Source: an uncultured Bacilli bacterium (lineage in GTDB: Bacteria; Bacillota_I; Bacilli_A; RF39; UBA660). From it: 32,628 nt of DNA. The notes beneath the pieces were generated by a model. The model saw only the letters and a program-made list of their open reading frames with translations. It searched no databases and was not told the DNA's origin. The stretch covers positions 1 through 32,628 of the forward strand of contig CANRIB010000011.1 in the NCBI GenBank assembly GCA_947630575.1, read 5' to 3'. Within the stretch, counting starts at the first letter, position 1. Each line of letters begins with the position of its first letter. The position numbers were made by a program, and so were the translations under genes. Shown here piece by piece: positions 15,782 through 24,472 of the stretch.

Positions 15782-18265
15782 ATGGGATTTTTACGTAAAA
15801 TTTTTGATACCGAATATAAAGAATTAAAAAAATTTGAAAAGATTGCTGATCAGATAGTTGCTTTAGATGAAGAAATGACTAAATTATCAGATGATGAATT
15901 AAAAGCTAAGACCGAAGAGTTTAAAGCTAGATTAGATAAGGGAGAGTCTTTAGATGATTTAATTGTACCAGCTTTTGCAGTAGCAAGAGAAGCGGCTTTT
16001 AGAGTTATTGGGGAAAAGCCTTATTATGTGCAAATATTGGGTGGTTTAGCGATTCATTTTGGTAATATTGCCGAAATGAAAACTGGTGAAGGTAAAACTT
16101 TAACAGAAACTATGCCAACATATTTAAATGCTTTAACAGGGCTTGGAGTACATGTTGTTACGGCTAATGAATTCTTAGCAAAACGTGACTCTGAGTGGAT
16201 GGGAAATATTTATCGTTTTTTAGGATTAACGGTTGGTCTTAATATGCGAGAAATGTCACCAAAAGAAAAACAAGACGCTTATAATTGTGATATTTTATAT
16301 TCAACTAATAATGAAATTGGTTTTGATTACTTGAGAGATAATATGGTTGTACAAAAAGAAGGTAGAGTACAAAGACCACTTAATTTTTGTATTGTGGATG
16401 AAGTAGATTCAATTTTAATTGATGAAGCAAGAACACCACTTATTATTTCGGGAGGAAGATTTAATTCTAATAATTTATATATAGATGCAGATAGAGCAGT
16501 TAAAAGACTTAAAGAAGAAGAGGATTATGTTGTAGATGCTAAGACTAAAAGTGTTTCTTTAACAGAAGAAGGTAGTAGAAAAGTTGAAGGAATATTCAAT
16601 TTAAAGAATTTATATGATTTAGATAATACAGCATTAGTTCATCATTTAAATCAAGCTTTAAAGGCTAATTATGGATTTAAAAAAGATGTTGATTATGTGG
16701 TACAAGATGATGAAGTAATAATTGTTGATCAATTTACAGGAAGACTTATGCATGGTAGACAATTTAGTGAAGGATTACATCAAGCTATTGAAGCTAAAGA
16801 AGGTGTAACAATTAATACAGAAACTAAGACTATGGCTACGATTACATTTCAAAATTTGTTTAGAATGTATAATAAATTATCAGGTATGACTGGTACAGCG
16901 AAAACCGAAGAAGAAGAATTTAGAAATATATATAATATGTATGTTATAGAAATACCTACTAATAAGCCGGTTATTAGAGAAGATTTAGCAGACCTTGTTT
17001 ATGCGACAAGTAAAGCAAAATATAAAGCAATTGTTAATACAGTAAAAGAAATAAATGCAACGGGTAGACCAATTTTGATTGGTACTATTAGTGTAGAAGC
17101 AAATGAATATTTAAGTAGTTTACTTACTAAAGCAGGGCTTAAACATGAAGTATTAAATGCAAAGAATCATGAGAGAGAGGCTGAGATTATTGCTCATGCT
17201 GGAGAAAAGAATGCAATAACTTTAGCTACTAATATGGCTGGTCGTGGAACCGATATTAAGCTTGGCGAAGGAGTTAAAGAATTAGGTGGTTTATGTGTTA
17301 TTGGAACAGAACGTCATGAATCTCGTCGTATAGATAATCAGTTAAGAGGTCGTGCTGGTCGTCAAGGGGACCCTGGAATGAGCCAATTCTTTGTTTCTTT
17401 TGAAGATGATTTAATGCGTCGTTTTGGAACAGATAGAATTAAGGGTATGCTTGAGAATTTAGGTATGGATGATCAAGCAATTAGAAGTAAGACTTTAACT
17501 CGTTCAATTGAATCAGCCCAAAAGAAAGTTGAAGGAAATAACTATGATATAAGAAAGAGTTTACTTGATTATGATAATGTTTTAAATGAACAAAGAGAAA
17601 TAATTTATGCTAGACGTAATGAAGTTTTAGATATGGATTCAATACATGAAAGAGTACTTGAAACATTTAAAAATGTTATTGCGGATATTTGTGAAGCTCA
17701 TTTAGCACCTGAAAATTATTTAACTGAATCAGATAAAGATGAAATAGTAGAATATGTTAATAATAATTTCTTAAAGAAGACAGATTTAAAATTTGTTGAT
17801 GTTAAAGATTTAAGTGATGAAGATACAGTTAAATTTATTCAAGATTTAGTAATTAAAGATTATGAAGAAAAGATTAAAGATGTTCCGGTTAGTGATGATT
17901 TTGAAAAGGCAATAACTCTTAGAGTAATTGATTCTAATTGGGTTGATCATATGTCGGCGATGGAACATTTAAAAGAAGGTATTGGGCTTAGAGGATATGG
18001 ACAAGTTAATCCAGTTCAAGCTTATACAATGGAAGGGTTCCAATTATTTGAAGAATTTTTAACAAGAATTGATAATCAAATTGCAACATTTTTACTTAAT
18101 GCGGAGATTAGACAAAATATTGAGAGAAAACAAACTTTAGAAGGTCATGCGAATGATGGTAAAGAAAAAGAGAAGGCTGCTCCTAAAAGAGTAAATAAAG
18201 TTGGTAGAAATGATCCGTGTCCTTGTGGCAGTGGTAAAAAGTATAAAAATTGTTGTGGAAAGTAG
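15782..18265 (+). CDS. secA: Preprotein translocase ATPase SecA
   Basis: About 827 residues. SecA drives secretory proteins through SecYEG. The ATG at 15782 (MGFLRKIFD) is chosen because AAGGTG precedes it. Visible in order: Walker A EMKTGEGKT near residue 100, NNEIGFDYLRDNM, DEAD-type VDEVDSILIDEARTPLIISG, GMTGTAKTEEEEF, NMAGRGTDIKLG, LRGRAGRQGDPG, and the helical scaffold region. The C terminus ends in a zinc-binding SEC-C motif, CPCGSGKKYKNCCG, which binds SecB or ribosomes in other species. All ATPase motifs are intact. In Bacillus prfB follows directly; here about 4.7 kb intervene. Confidence 0.98.
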   Translation: MGFLRKIFDTEYKELKKFEKIADQIVALDEEMTKLSDDELKAKTEEFKARLDKGESLDDLIVPAFAVAREAAFRVIGEKPYYVQILGGLAIHFGNIAEMKTGEGKTLTETMPTYLNALTGLGVHVVTANEFLAKRDSEWMGNIYRFLGLTVGLNMREMSPKEKQDAYNCDILYSTNNEIGFDYLRDNMVVQKEGRVQRPLNFCIVDEVDSILIDEARTPLIISGGRFNSNNLYIDADRAVKRLKEEEDYVVDAKTKSVSLTEEGSRKVEGIFNLKNLYDLDNTALVHHLNQALKANYGFKKDVDYVVQDDEVIIVDQFTGRLMHGRQFSEGLHQAIEAKEGVTINTETKTMATITFQNLFRMYNKLSGMTGTAKTEEEEFRNIYNMYVIEIPTNKPVIREDLADLVYATSKAKYKAIVNTVKEINATGRPILIGTISVEANEYLSSLLTKAGLKHEVLNAKNHEREAEIIAHAGEKNAITLATNMAGRGTDIKLGEGVKELGGLCVIGTERHESRRIDNQLRGRAGRQGDPGMSQFFVSFEDDLMRRFGTDRIKGMLENLGMDDQAIRSKTLTRSIESAQKKVEGNNYDIRKSLLDYDNVLNEQREIIYARRNEVLDMDSIHERVLETFKNVIADICEAHLAPENYLTESDKDEIVEYVNNNFLKKTDLKFVDVKDLSDEDTVKFIQDLVIKDYEEKIKDVPVSDDFEKAITLRVIDSNWVDHMSAMEHLKEGIGLRGYGQVNPVQAYTMEGFQLFEEFLTRIDNQIATFLLNAEIRQNIERKQTLEGHANDGKEKEKAAPKRVNKVGRNDPCPCGSGKKYKNCCGK

Positions 18266-18339
18266 TAGGTTTTATAAGGGTTTGCGAAGATTTTATAAGT
18301 ATAAAAGTGAGCGAAAATTGCTAATATTTTAAAAAATGT

Positions 18340-18367
18340 TTGAAAAAAAATGAGTTTTTGTTATAAT
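18340..18367 (+). promoter_or_regulatory. Promoter of the orphan gene after secA
   Basis: TTGAAA, 16-bp spacer, TATAAT; a TAGGAGG ribosome binding site follows. Confidence 0.7.
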
Positions 18368-18395
18368 ATAGAGTATAAAATTTAGGAGGTAAACA

Positions 18396-19091
18396 ATGGA
18401 AACTATAAACCAAGAAGTAGTATTAGCGAATGCTGAATTATGGAATGAATTACAAAAAAGGAGAAATATATTGTTAAGATCGGGATGTATTCAAAGAACA
18501 AATTTGACCAATCATTTCCAATATACATTTTCTGATGAAAATATCAAAAAAGAATTTTATGATATTTGTAATTTAATGGCCGATTTGGCAAGTGCCTGCA
18601 TAAGTAAAAGAGAAACGATAATTAAAAGTTCAAATGGACAAATGATAGCGACAGAAGATATAAATGAGTTTAATGATACATTGGTAGAATTGCAAAATTT
18701 AGTAAAAGTAAATAATGCTTCTGGAAAAATCTTTGATCCAACTTATGACGAAGGAAGTTATGAAATTGGAACTACTAATATAGACAGTATAATAGAACGT
18801 ATTAGCACTTTAACAAGTAGTAATTTAAGAGAAATAATAAATTTTGATGAGATAAACAATCTTTTAGCTGAAATATATATTTTAGAAAGAGAAATTAATG
18901 ATAGTTTAGAACATGCTAGTTTAGCGGAACATTTAAGAATTTATCAGTCTGGAATGTATGATAAATTTAATGAGTTGATAGTTATAGCAAGACCGATTGC
19001 TATCAATCAAGCAAAAAATTGTGGGGTTGATTCTGTTTCTGATAAATATGAAACAGAATTTGGGCCTATGAAATCAGAAAAGAAATTGTGA
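18396..19091 (+). CDS. Hypothetical helical protein
   Basis: 231 residues with a strong TAGGAGG ribosome binding site and its own promoter. No signal peptide or membrane segment. The sequence is largely helical and charged (EFNDTLVELQNLVKVNNAS, EINNLLAEIYILEREINDSLEHASLAEHLRIY), which suggests a coiled-coil or helical bundle. I recognise no family. It is the only intact gene before a run of decayed ones and may be the surviving part of an acquired segment. Confidence 0.65.
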   Translation: METINQEVVLANAELWNELQKRRNILLRSGCIQRTNLTNHFQYTFSDENIKKEFYDICNLMADLASACISKRETIIKSSNGQMIATEDINEFNDTLVELQNLVKVNNASGKIFDPTYDEGSYEIGTTNIDSIIERISTLTSSNLREIINFDEINNLLAEIYILEREINDSLEHASLAEHLRIYQSGMYDKFNELIVIARPIAINQAKNCGVDSVSDKYETEFGPMKSEKKL

Positions 19092-19109
19092 AAAAATTTT
19101 ATTATTAAG

Positions 19110-19398
19110 CATTTAGTTACTTTTATGTGGTTGTTATCCTAAAGAAGATGAAGATGGTTTGATAATAATCAGCAACCGGAAATAGAGTAAGCAATAGAAG
19201 AAAACTTTCCTGATGGCATCTATTATAGAAGTACAATATATTATTTTACAATTGGTGGCGATGATAGTAAACCATTTAATAGATTATTAACAGAAAAATG
19301 ATGGAAATAACTTAGATAAAATAATAAAAAATTTAAATGTCAGCATATTATATATAAATCATAATTATTTTGAATATTTAAAAAGATTTATTGAATAA
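19110..19398 (+). pseudogene. Decayed lipoprotein-like gene
   Basis: Fragments in shifting frames: CGCYPKEDEDGLIII near 19110, then an in-frame stop, then AIEENFPDGIYYRSTIYYFT from 19191 to a stop at 19301, and in another frame NNLDKIIKNLNVSILYINHN to a stop at 19398. At least two frameshifts or stops separate them. Cys-Gly-Cys near the start could be a lipobox remnant. Family not recognised. Confidence 0.5.
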
Positions 19399-19457
19399 AT
19401 ATTCTTATTTTAATACTAGTTATTTTATAATTAAAGCCAGAAATAAAACAATCTAAA

Positions 19458-19492
19458 GACTAAGGTAATTTCTTTTTAATCTTAGTTTTTTT
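19458..19492 (+). terminator. Terminator-like hairpin in the decayed region
   Basis: ACTAAG and CTTAGT around a 16-nt loop, followed by a run of T (to 19492). Confidence 0.55.
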
Positions 19493-19526
19493 CAAATAGA
19501 TAATTATTATTAAAAAACGTGAAATT

Positions 19527-19745
19527 ATGGTAAATTCAAGACATAAAAATAAAATGGTATTTTCGCCGTTACAAATATCTGCCTATTCTTCAGATAATAC
19601 TATCGAAACAGAAGAAGCAAAAAATAAAAGATTTTATTTAGGGGTCCAATTTCATCCTGAAAGTTTATATAAAAAATATGAAAATATGAAAAAGATATTT
19701 ATTAGCTTTTTAGAAGCTTACATTGAATATAAAAAGATAAAGTAA
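19527..19745 (+). pseudogene. C-terminal fragment of a class I glutamine amidotransferase
   Basis: 72 codons carrying YLGVQFHPESLY, the His and Glu of the Cys-His-Glu triad of class I glutamine amidotransferases, most like the gamma-glutamyl-GABA hydrolase (PuuD, peptidase C26) group, and NSRHKN / FSPLQISAYSSD upstream of it. The N-terminal two-thirds, including the nucleophilic Cys, is missing, and no good ribosome binding site precedes the ATG. It is a relic rather than a small gene. Confidence 0.65.
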
Positions 19746-19841
19746 TCGTTATATTTATAATGTTTTTAATAATGTAAGATCATTTATCAATAAACTGGCT
19801 ATGTAATATTATAAGTGAACTAATTAGTATATGGAGTTGAA

Positions 19842-20063
19842 TATTGCCATTTGGCAAAAATAATAATAAATATAAAACAAAAGAATTAGGAATTGAAAAA
19901 ATGCAGATTTATGATTTAAGGGGAAGTTATGCAACTAAAATAATGATATAGATTAGGTTATAACAATGTTGAAACAATCGAAAATTATTATGTTATAATT
20001 TCTTTTGCTTCAAGGAAAGAAGTAAGCGAAAATTTGAGCAAACAATTTCTTCAAAGTTATTAA
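19842..20063 (+). pseudogene. Decayed tyrosine recombinase (integrase) tail
   Basis: PFGKNNNKYKTKELGIEKMQIYDLRGSYATKI ends at a TAG at 19949, and a shifted frame resumes as LGYNNVETIENYYVI...RKEVSENLSKQF to a stop at 20063. This matches the end of a phage/transposon integrase (DLR-H-FAT, then LGH-NI-TT-NYY). The key Arg is there, but the following His is Gly and the frame is broken. It shows that a mobile element once occupied the secA-prfB interval. Confidence 0.6.
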
Positions 20064-20093
20064 ATAAATTATAAATAAAAAGGATTAAAATCA

Positions 20094-20122
20094 TTGACTA
20101 AAGATACCGTTTGCGGTATAAT
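20094..20122 (+). promoter_or_regulatory. Promoter of the Fic gene with embedded operator
   Basis: TTGACT (20094-20099), 17-bp spacer, TATAAT (20117-20122). The exact inverted repeat ATACCG-TTTG-CGGTAT (20104-20119) fills the spacer and overlaps the -10, a classic repressor position. The Fic protein's own HTH domain is the first candidate to bind it. Confidence 0.8.
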
Positions 20123-20142
20123 TATCTTGAGAGGTGATATCT

Positions 20143-21069
20143 ATGGAATTTATGACTACAAAAGAGGCTGTTCTAAAATGGAATATTAGTGAAAGAAGAA
20201 TAAGAAAATTATTAAAAGAGGGAAGAATAGAAGGTGCAGTCAAAAACGGAAATAGTTGGAATATCCCAATTGATGCACTTAAACCAGTTGATAAAAGGAT
20301 TATAAAACCAGACCACAATGATTTTATTATTAATTTACCAGATAATTTTTTTGATGAAGTAGACAATTTAAAAAAAGAACTTGATAATAAAAGACCTATA
20401 CCAAAAGATACACTTAGAACCTTACAAGAAAAAATTAATCTGGAATGGACTTATAATAGTAATGGTATAGAAGGAAATACTATGACACTTAGAGAAACAC
20501 AAGTAGTTTTAGAAGGAATTACTGTTGGAGGAAAATCAATAAAGGAACACTTAGAAGTTATAAATCACGAACACGCAATTTTGTTTTTACAGACTATAGT
20601 AAAGGATAATGACCCAATTACTGAATGGAACATTAAAAATATACACACTCTTATATTAAAGGGAATTGATGATGAAAATGCAGGAAGATATAGAAATGAA
20701 AATGTAACTATAAAAGGAGCAACTCATATTCCTCCAGATTTTGTAAAAGTTCCTGAGTTAATGGAAAAATTAATTTTAAATTATAAAACTTGGAATAAAT
20801 ATCATCCAATAATTCAAGCTACATTATTGCATGGTGAACTTGTTAAAATTCATCCTTTCGTTGATGGAAATGGAAGAACATCAAGATTAATTATGAATTT
20901 AGATTTAATGAAGTATGGCTTTAATCCTGTAATTATAAAAAAAGAAAATAGATTACAATATTATGAAGCTTTAGATAAAGCCCATACAACGAAAGATTAT
21001 ACTGATTTTATCAAATTGATAAATGGATTAGAGATAGAAATGTTAAAGAAATATTTAGAATTATTGTAA
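20143..21069 (+). CDS. Fic-domain AMP transferase with N-terminal HTH
   Basis: About 308 residues from the ATG at 20143, which has GAGAGGTG upstream. The first ~50 residues (MTTKEAVLKWNISERRIRKLLKEG) look like an excisionase/MerR-type helix-turn-helix. The Fic core carries the complete catalytic motif HPFVDGNGRTSR (about 237-248), and the inhibitory helix motif SNGIEG (about 106-111; S/T-x3-E-G/N) is in the same chain, placing it in the self-inhibited class II. Substrate unknown; such proteins modify target hydroxyl side chains, usually with AMP. It is intact and has a strong regulated promoter although its neighbours are decayed. Confidence 0.92.
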   Translation: MEFMTTKEAVLKWNISERRIRKLLKEGRIEGAVKNGNSWNIPIDALKPVDKRIIKPDHNDFIINLPDNFFDEVDNLKKELDNKRPIPKDTLRTLQEKINLEWTYNSNGIEGNTMTLRETQVVLEGITVGGKSIKEHLEVINHEHAILFLQTIVKDNDPITEWNIKNIHTLILKGIDDENAGRYRNENVTIKGATHIPPDFVKVPELMEKLILNYKTWNKYHPIIQATLLHGELVKIHPFVDGNGRTSRLIMNLDLMKYGFNPVIIKKENRLQYYEALDKAHTTKDYTDFIKLINGLEIEMLKKYLELL

Positions 21070-21202
21070 GAGGAGTTTTTAATGGGGTATAATAATTATA
21101 TGTTGGGAAAAGAGATATTTCTAAACATATAATAAATATGTTGTGATAGTAAACAGATGCAAACAAAGTTTGCAAAATGTTTGCAAATGAAAAAGTATTT
21201 AT
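21070..21202. other. Non-coding gap after fic
   Basis: No gene visible. It contains the inverted repeat GCAAACAAAGTTTGC (21159-21173) and a further GTTTGC copy a few bases on, possibly an old operator or terminator stem. Confidence 0.4.
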
Positions 21203-21370
21203 AGTAACAATAATAACACAAATATTATAAATATCAATGTTCCCAGTCTTGAAACTATTAGAAATAACATTAACATGATAAATGCCATAAATGCTATAAA
21301 TACTGGAATATCTTCAACATGTGGAAGTGGAAAAAAGTATAATAACTGTTGCGGGAAAAGAGATAAATAA
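21203..21370 (+). pseudogene. Relic ending in a SEC-C zinc motif
   Basis: A 55-codon open stretch without a start codon ends in TCGSGKKYNNCCGKRDK, nearly the same as the SecA tail 3 kb upstream (CPCGSGKKYKNCCGK). The preceding residues (NVPSLETIRNNINMINAI) do not resemble SecA, so it is more likely the end of another SEC-C protein than a secA duplication. The first Cys of the pair is also lost (STCGSG). Confidence 0.5.
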
Positions 21371-21521
21371 AGGATTTTTAAAAGATTTTAATTAATAAAA
21401 ATTTAATCTAATTTAAATTTTGTCCATAAAAAAAAATCCAAAAAATGGTAAAAAATATGTAAAATATAGGGTGCCACCATATTATAAATGGTTGGTATCT
21501 TTAAGATTTAAGGAGGTATAA
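21371..21521. other. Non-coding gap before rhuM relic
   Basis: AT-rich with no gene. An imperfect stem (CCACCAT / ATGGTTGG) at about 21474-21496 precedes the ribosome binding site of the rhuM relic. Confidence 0.35.
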
Positions 21522-22123
21522 ATGGAAAATAAAAAAGATTTTAATAATATAATTATTTATCAGTCAGAGGATGGAGAACTAAAATTGATGTAAAATTAGA
21601 GAATGAAACTATTTGGTTATCTCAACAACAAATGGCTGAATTATATAAAACAACTAAACAAAATATAAGTTTACATATTAAAAATATATTTGAAGAACAT
21701 GAATTAGATGAAAATTCAACTGTAAAGGAATTCTTGACAGTTCAAAGTGAAGGCAGTAGAAATGTAGAAAGAAATGTTAAATATTATAATTTAGATATGA
21801 TAATTTCTTTAGGATATCGTATTAAATCCAAAATAGCTACTAATTTTAGAAAATGGGCTACTGAAAGATTGAAAGAATATATGATTAAAGGATTCACATT
21901 AGATGATGAACGCCTTAAAGGCAATGCTGGTGGTAATTACTGGAAAGAATTATTAGCTAGAATAAAGGATATCAGATCTTCAGAAAAAGTTCTTTACCGT
22001 CAAGTTTTAGATTTATATGCCACTAAATTATTACCTGATTATAAAATTGAATGGAAATTTAGTGAGGAAAAAGTGCCAATTCCCGAACTTGAAAATAAAA
22101 TTGTTAAAACATTTTTTAATTAA
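21522..22123 (+). pseudogene. Frameshifted and truncated RhuM-family gene
   Basis: A strong AAGGAGG site and ATG at 21522 begin MENKKDFNNIIIYQSEDGELK, but the frame ends in TAA at 21592. A one-base deletion near 21585 restores the family sequence KIDVKLENETIWLSQQQMAE and then a long open stretch (ELYKTTKQNISLHIKNIFEE, YRIKSKIATNFRKWATERL). RhuM proteins are usually about 330 residues; this copy diverges after YRQVLDLYATKL and stops at around 200, so the C-terminal half is also lost. RhuM genes travel with mobile elements and phages; their role is unclear. Confidence 0.75.
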
Positions 22124-22153
22124 TATTTTTAATAATTGAGTTTTAGTGTTTTT

Positions 22154-22189
22154 AAAAAAAGATGGTTAATAAGTTTTACCATTTTTTTT
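22154..22189. terminator. Bidirectional terminator between rhuM relic and trmB
   Basis: AAAAAAA, ATGGT, 11-nt loop, ACCAT, TTTTTTT: usable for both converging transcripts. Confidence 0.75.
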
Positions 22190-22826
22190 AGTTTTTAAAA
22201 CTAGCATCTAAATAATAGATTGGTCTTTTTTCTTCATAGTATTTTTTTTCAAAATTAGTCATTATATTAGGTATAGGTATTTCATTATTATGTAAATCTA
22301 GACTAACACGGTCAAAAACATACCAATAATTAGATAATGTTTCGAGAGAATAAGCAAAGAATCCTTTATTGTCTGTTTTTAAAATTATATGTTTATCTTT
22401 TTTAAATATTTTATCATAAAGTTTTAAGAAGCTTTCATGGGTGAATCTTTTCTTTTCGTCTATTTTTTTGGGCCAAGGTTCAGAGAAGGTTAAGTATATA
22501 GTGTTTATTTCTTTACCAAATATTTTGTCTATTTCTTTCGCGTCACAGTTAATTAATTTTAAGTTAGGTAATTTTTCTTTAGATAATTTTTCTACGGCTT
22601 TAACCATTTGATTAATATTTAATTCTAAACCAATAAAGTTACGATTAGGATAGTTTTTAGCCATATTTATGATAAATTCCCCACGTCCCATGCCAAGCTC
22701 TAAATTTATAGGATTGTTATTACCAAATAGTTCATGCCATTTATTTTTATAGTTTGTTGGTTTTTTTACTAAATAATCAGAGTTATTAACAATTATATCA
22801 GCATTTTTAAATTTTACATATTCCAT
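22188..22826 (-). CDS. trmB: tRNA (guanine-N7)-methyltransferase
   Basis: 212 residues. TrmB methylates G46 in the variable loop of tRNAs using S-adenosylmethionine. The SAM site is LELGMGRGEFIINMA near residue 40, followed by NFIGLELNINQMVKAVEK, the family motif FSEPWPKKIDEKKRFTHESFL with the catalytic Asp position replaced by Glu (usually DPWPK), and LKTDNKGFF. The usual C-terminal FE-KY motif is present (NFEKKYYEEKRPIYYL). Monocistronic, convergent with the accessory interval. Confidence 0.93.
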   Translation of the reverse strand: MEYVKFKNADIIVNNSDYLVKKPTNYKNKWHELFGNNNPINLELGMGRGEFIINMAKNYPNRNFIGLELNINQMVKAVEKLSKEKLPNLKLINCDAKEIDKIFGKEINTIYLTFSEPWPKKIDEKKRFTHESFLKLYDKIFKKDKHIILKTDNKGFFAYSLETLSNYWYVFDRVSLDLHNNEIPIPNIMTNFEKKYYEEKRPIYYLDASFKN

Positions 22827-22895
22827 AAAATCACGTCCTAGATTTATTATAGCAAATAATGATTATTTTTGCAAATTAGTTATTAAGAGGTGGTA

Positions 22896-22919
22896 AAGAT
22901 TTTTATGTTTTGATATAAT
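22896..22919 (+). promoter_or_regulatory. Probable prfB promoter
   Basis: An extended -10, TGATATAAT (22911-22919), about 23 nt before the prfB ATG; the -35 is weak. Confidence 0.45.
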
Positions 22920-22941
22920 AAATATATAAAAGAGGGATAAT

Positions 22942-24010
22942 ATGGATAATAAAGAAAAGTTAGATATGCTTAATAATTTAGAATTGAGAGTAAAAGATAT
23001 TGGGAGGTCACTTTGACATAGATGAGTTAAATAAAGAAAAAGAAAAATTAGATTTAGAGGTAAAAAAAGAAGATTTTTGGAATAATGTTTCTCAAGCTAA
23101 TAGTACTTATCAACATTTGAAAAATATAAATAAGAAATTAAAATTATATAATGATTTATTAGATAATCTTGGTTTATTAAAAGAATTGTTAAAGTTAGAA
23201 GATGTTGATATTTTAGAGATTGAAGAGTTAAAAAGACAAGTGGAAGAATTGGAAATAAATACTTTGTTAAATGGAAAATATGATGGTAACAATTGTTATT
23301 TAGAGATACATCCAGGAGCTGGGGGTACAGAATCGTGTGATTGGGCTAGTATGTTACTTAGGATGTATCAAAGATTTTTAGAAAAGAATAATTATAAATA
23401 TAAAGTTATTGATATTCAAGATGGAGAAGAAGCGGGAATTAAAAGTGTTACTTTATACATTGAGGGAGAATATGCTTATGGGTATTTAAAAAATGAAACG
23501 GGAGTTCATAGATTAGTTAGAATATCACCATTTGATGCTAATAAGAGAAGACATACTTCTTTTGCTTCGGTGATGGTTACACCAGAATTTGATAGTGATG
23601 TTAATATTGAGATAAAGGATGAAGATTTAAAAATTGATGTTTATCATTCTAGTGGAGCGGGAGGACAATCTGTTAATACTTCTAATAGTGCAGTTCGAAT
23701 TACACATTTACCAACAAAAACAGTTGTTACTTGTCAAACAGAAAGAAGTCAACTTCGAAATAAAGAAATTGCAATGCAAATCCTTAGAAATAAACTTTAT
23801 CAACAATTAGCGTTAGAACAAGAAGAAGAGAAAAAAAATATTACAGGGGATGTTAGTAATATTGATTTTGGAAGTCAAATTAGGAGTTATATATTAGAAC
23901 CTTATAAGTTAGTTAAGGATTATAGATCTAAATATGAAAGTTCGGAACCTTATAAGGTTTTAGATGGAGATATTAAAGGATTAATAGAAAGTGTACTAAA
24001 AATAAAATAG
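22942..24010 (+). CDS. prfB: Peptide chain release factor 2 with programmed +1 frameshift
   Basis: RF2 reads UGA and UAA stops. The first 24 codons (MDNKEKLDMLNN...) run from the ATG at 22942 to CTT TGA at 23011-23016. A Shine-Dalgarno-like GGGAGG lies just upstream, the classic slippery arrangement that allows the ribosome to shift +1 and continue as GAC ATA GAT. The joined protein is about 355 residues (22942-23013 plus 23015-24010). The SPF recognition tripeptide (VRISPFDANKRRHTSF) marks it as RF2, and GGQ lies in SSGAGGQSVNTSNSAVRI. The frameshift makes RF2 synthesis respond to its own level. Confidence 0.96.
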
Positions 24011-24033
24011 CTCGGAGGATAAGCTATTTTTTT
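24006..24033 (+). terminator. Terminator after prfB
   Basis: AATAGCT and AGCTATT form a 7-bp stem including the stop codon, followed by TTTTT. Confidence 0.85.
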
Positions 24034-24043
24034 ATGCGAAATT

Positions 24044-24427
24044 TTATAATAATATTTTTTTATTACATTTGGGACATGTTAATTTTATTTTTTTACTAGT
24101 TAATTCGTGGATATTGTTTAATATTTTTATTAATTCAATGGGTATTTCAGTATGATAATTACAATATTCACATTTTATTTCTTTGTTTTTAATAATTTCT
24201 TTATTGTCTTTAGGTAATAAATTTAACATGTTGGTGTTTAGAGCTTTGGCGATATTATTTAGGGCACTTATTGAAAACGATTGATAAGTTCGGCTTTCAA
24301 TGTTAGCAATAAATGATAATGAGTAATTAGTAAGTTCGGCTAATTTTTCTTGTGTTATACCTAAATTTTTACGTCTTTTTTTTATGTTTTTGCCTATTAT
24401 GTTATATAGTTCTAAATCATTTTCCAT
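24044..24427 (-). CDS. XRE regulator with C-terminal zinc ribbon (copy B)
   Basis: 127 residues. A Cro/CI-type HTH at about 10-65 (IGKNIKKRRKNLGITQEKLA, NYSLSFIANIESRTYQSFS) is followed by a short Cys4 zinc ribbon, CEYC ... CPKC, at about 90-127. It is a shorter paralogue of the gene just upstream on the same strand, sharing the FIANIES and T/SFS-AL blocks and the CxxC ... CPKCxKK tail. HTH plus zinc ribbon is an uncommon pairing; targets are unknown. It ends close to the prfB terminator. Confidence 0.85.
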   Translation of the reverse strand: MENDLELYNIIGKNIKKRRKNLGITQEKLAELTNYSLSFIANIESRTYQSFSISALNNIAKALNTNMLNLLPKDNKEIIKNKEIKCEYCNYHTEIPIELIKILNNIHELTSKKIKLTCPKCNKKILL

Positions 24428-24472
24428 TTCGCATCACGTATAAATATTATCACATTTGAAGGTCGAAATTTG

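Noticed and set aside
19527-19745. Independent small gene
   Set aside because: It is only the C-terminal third of a glutamine amidotransferase, without nucleophile or ribosome binding site.
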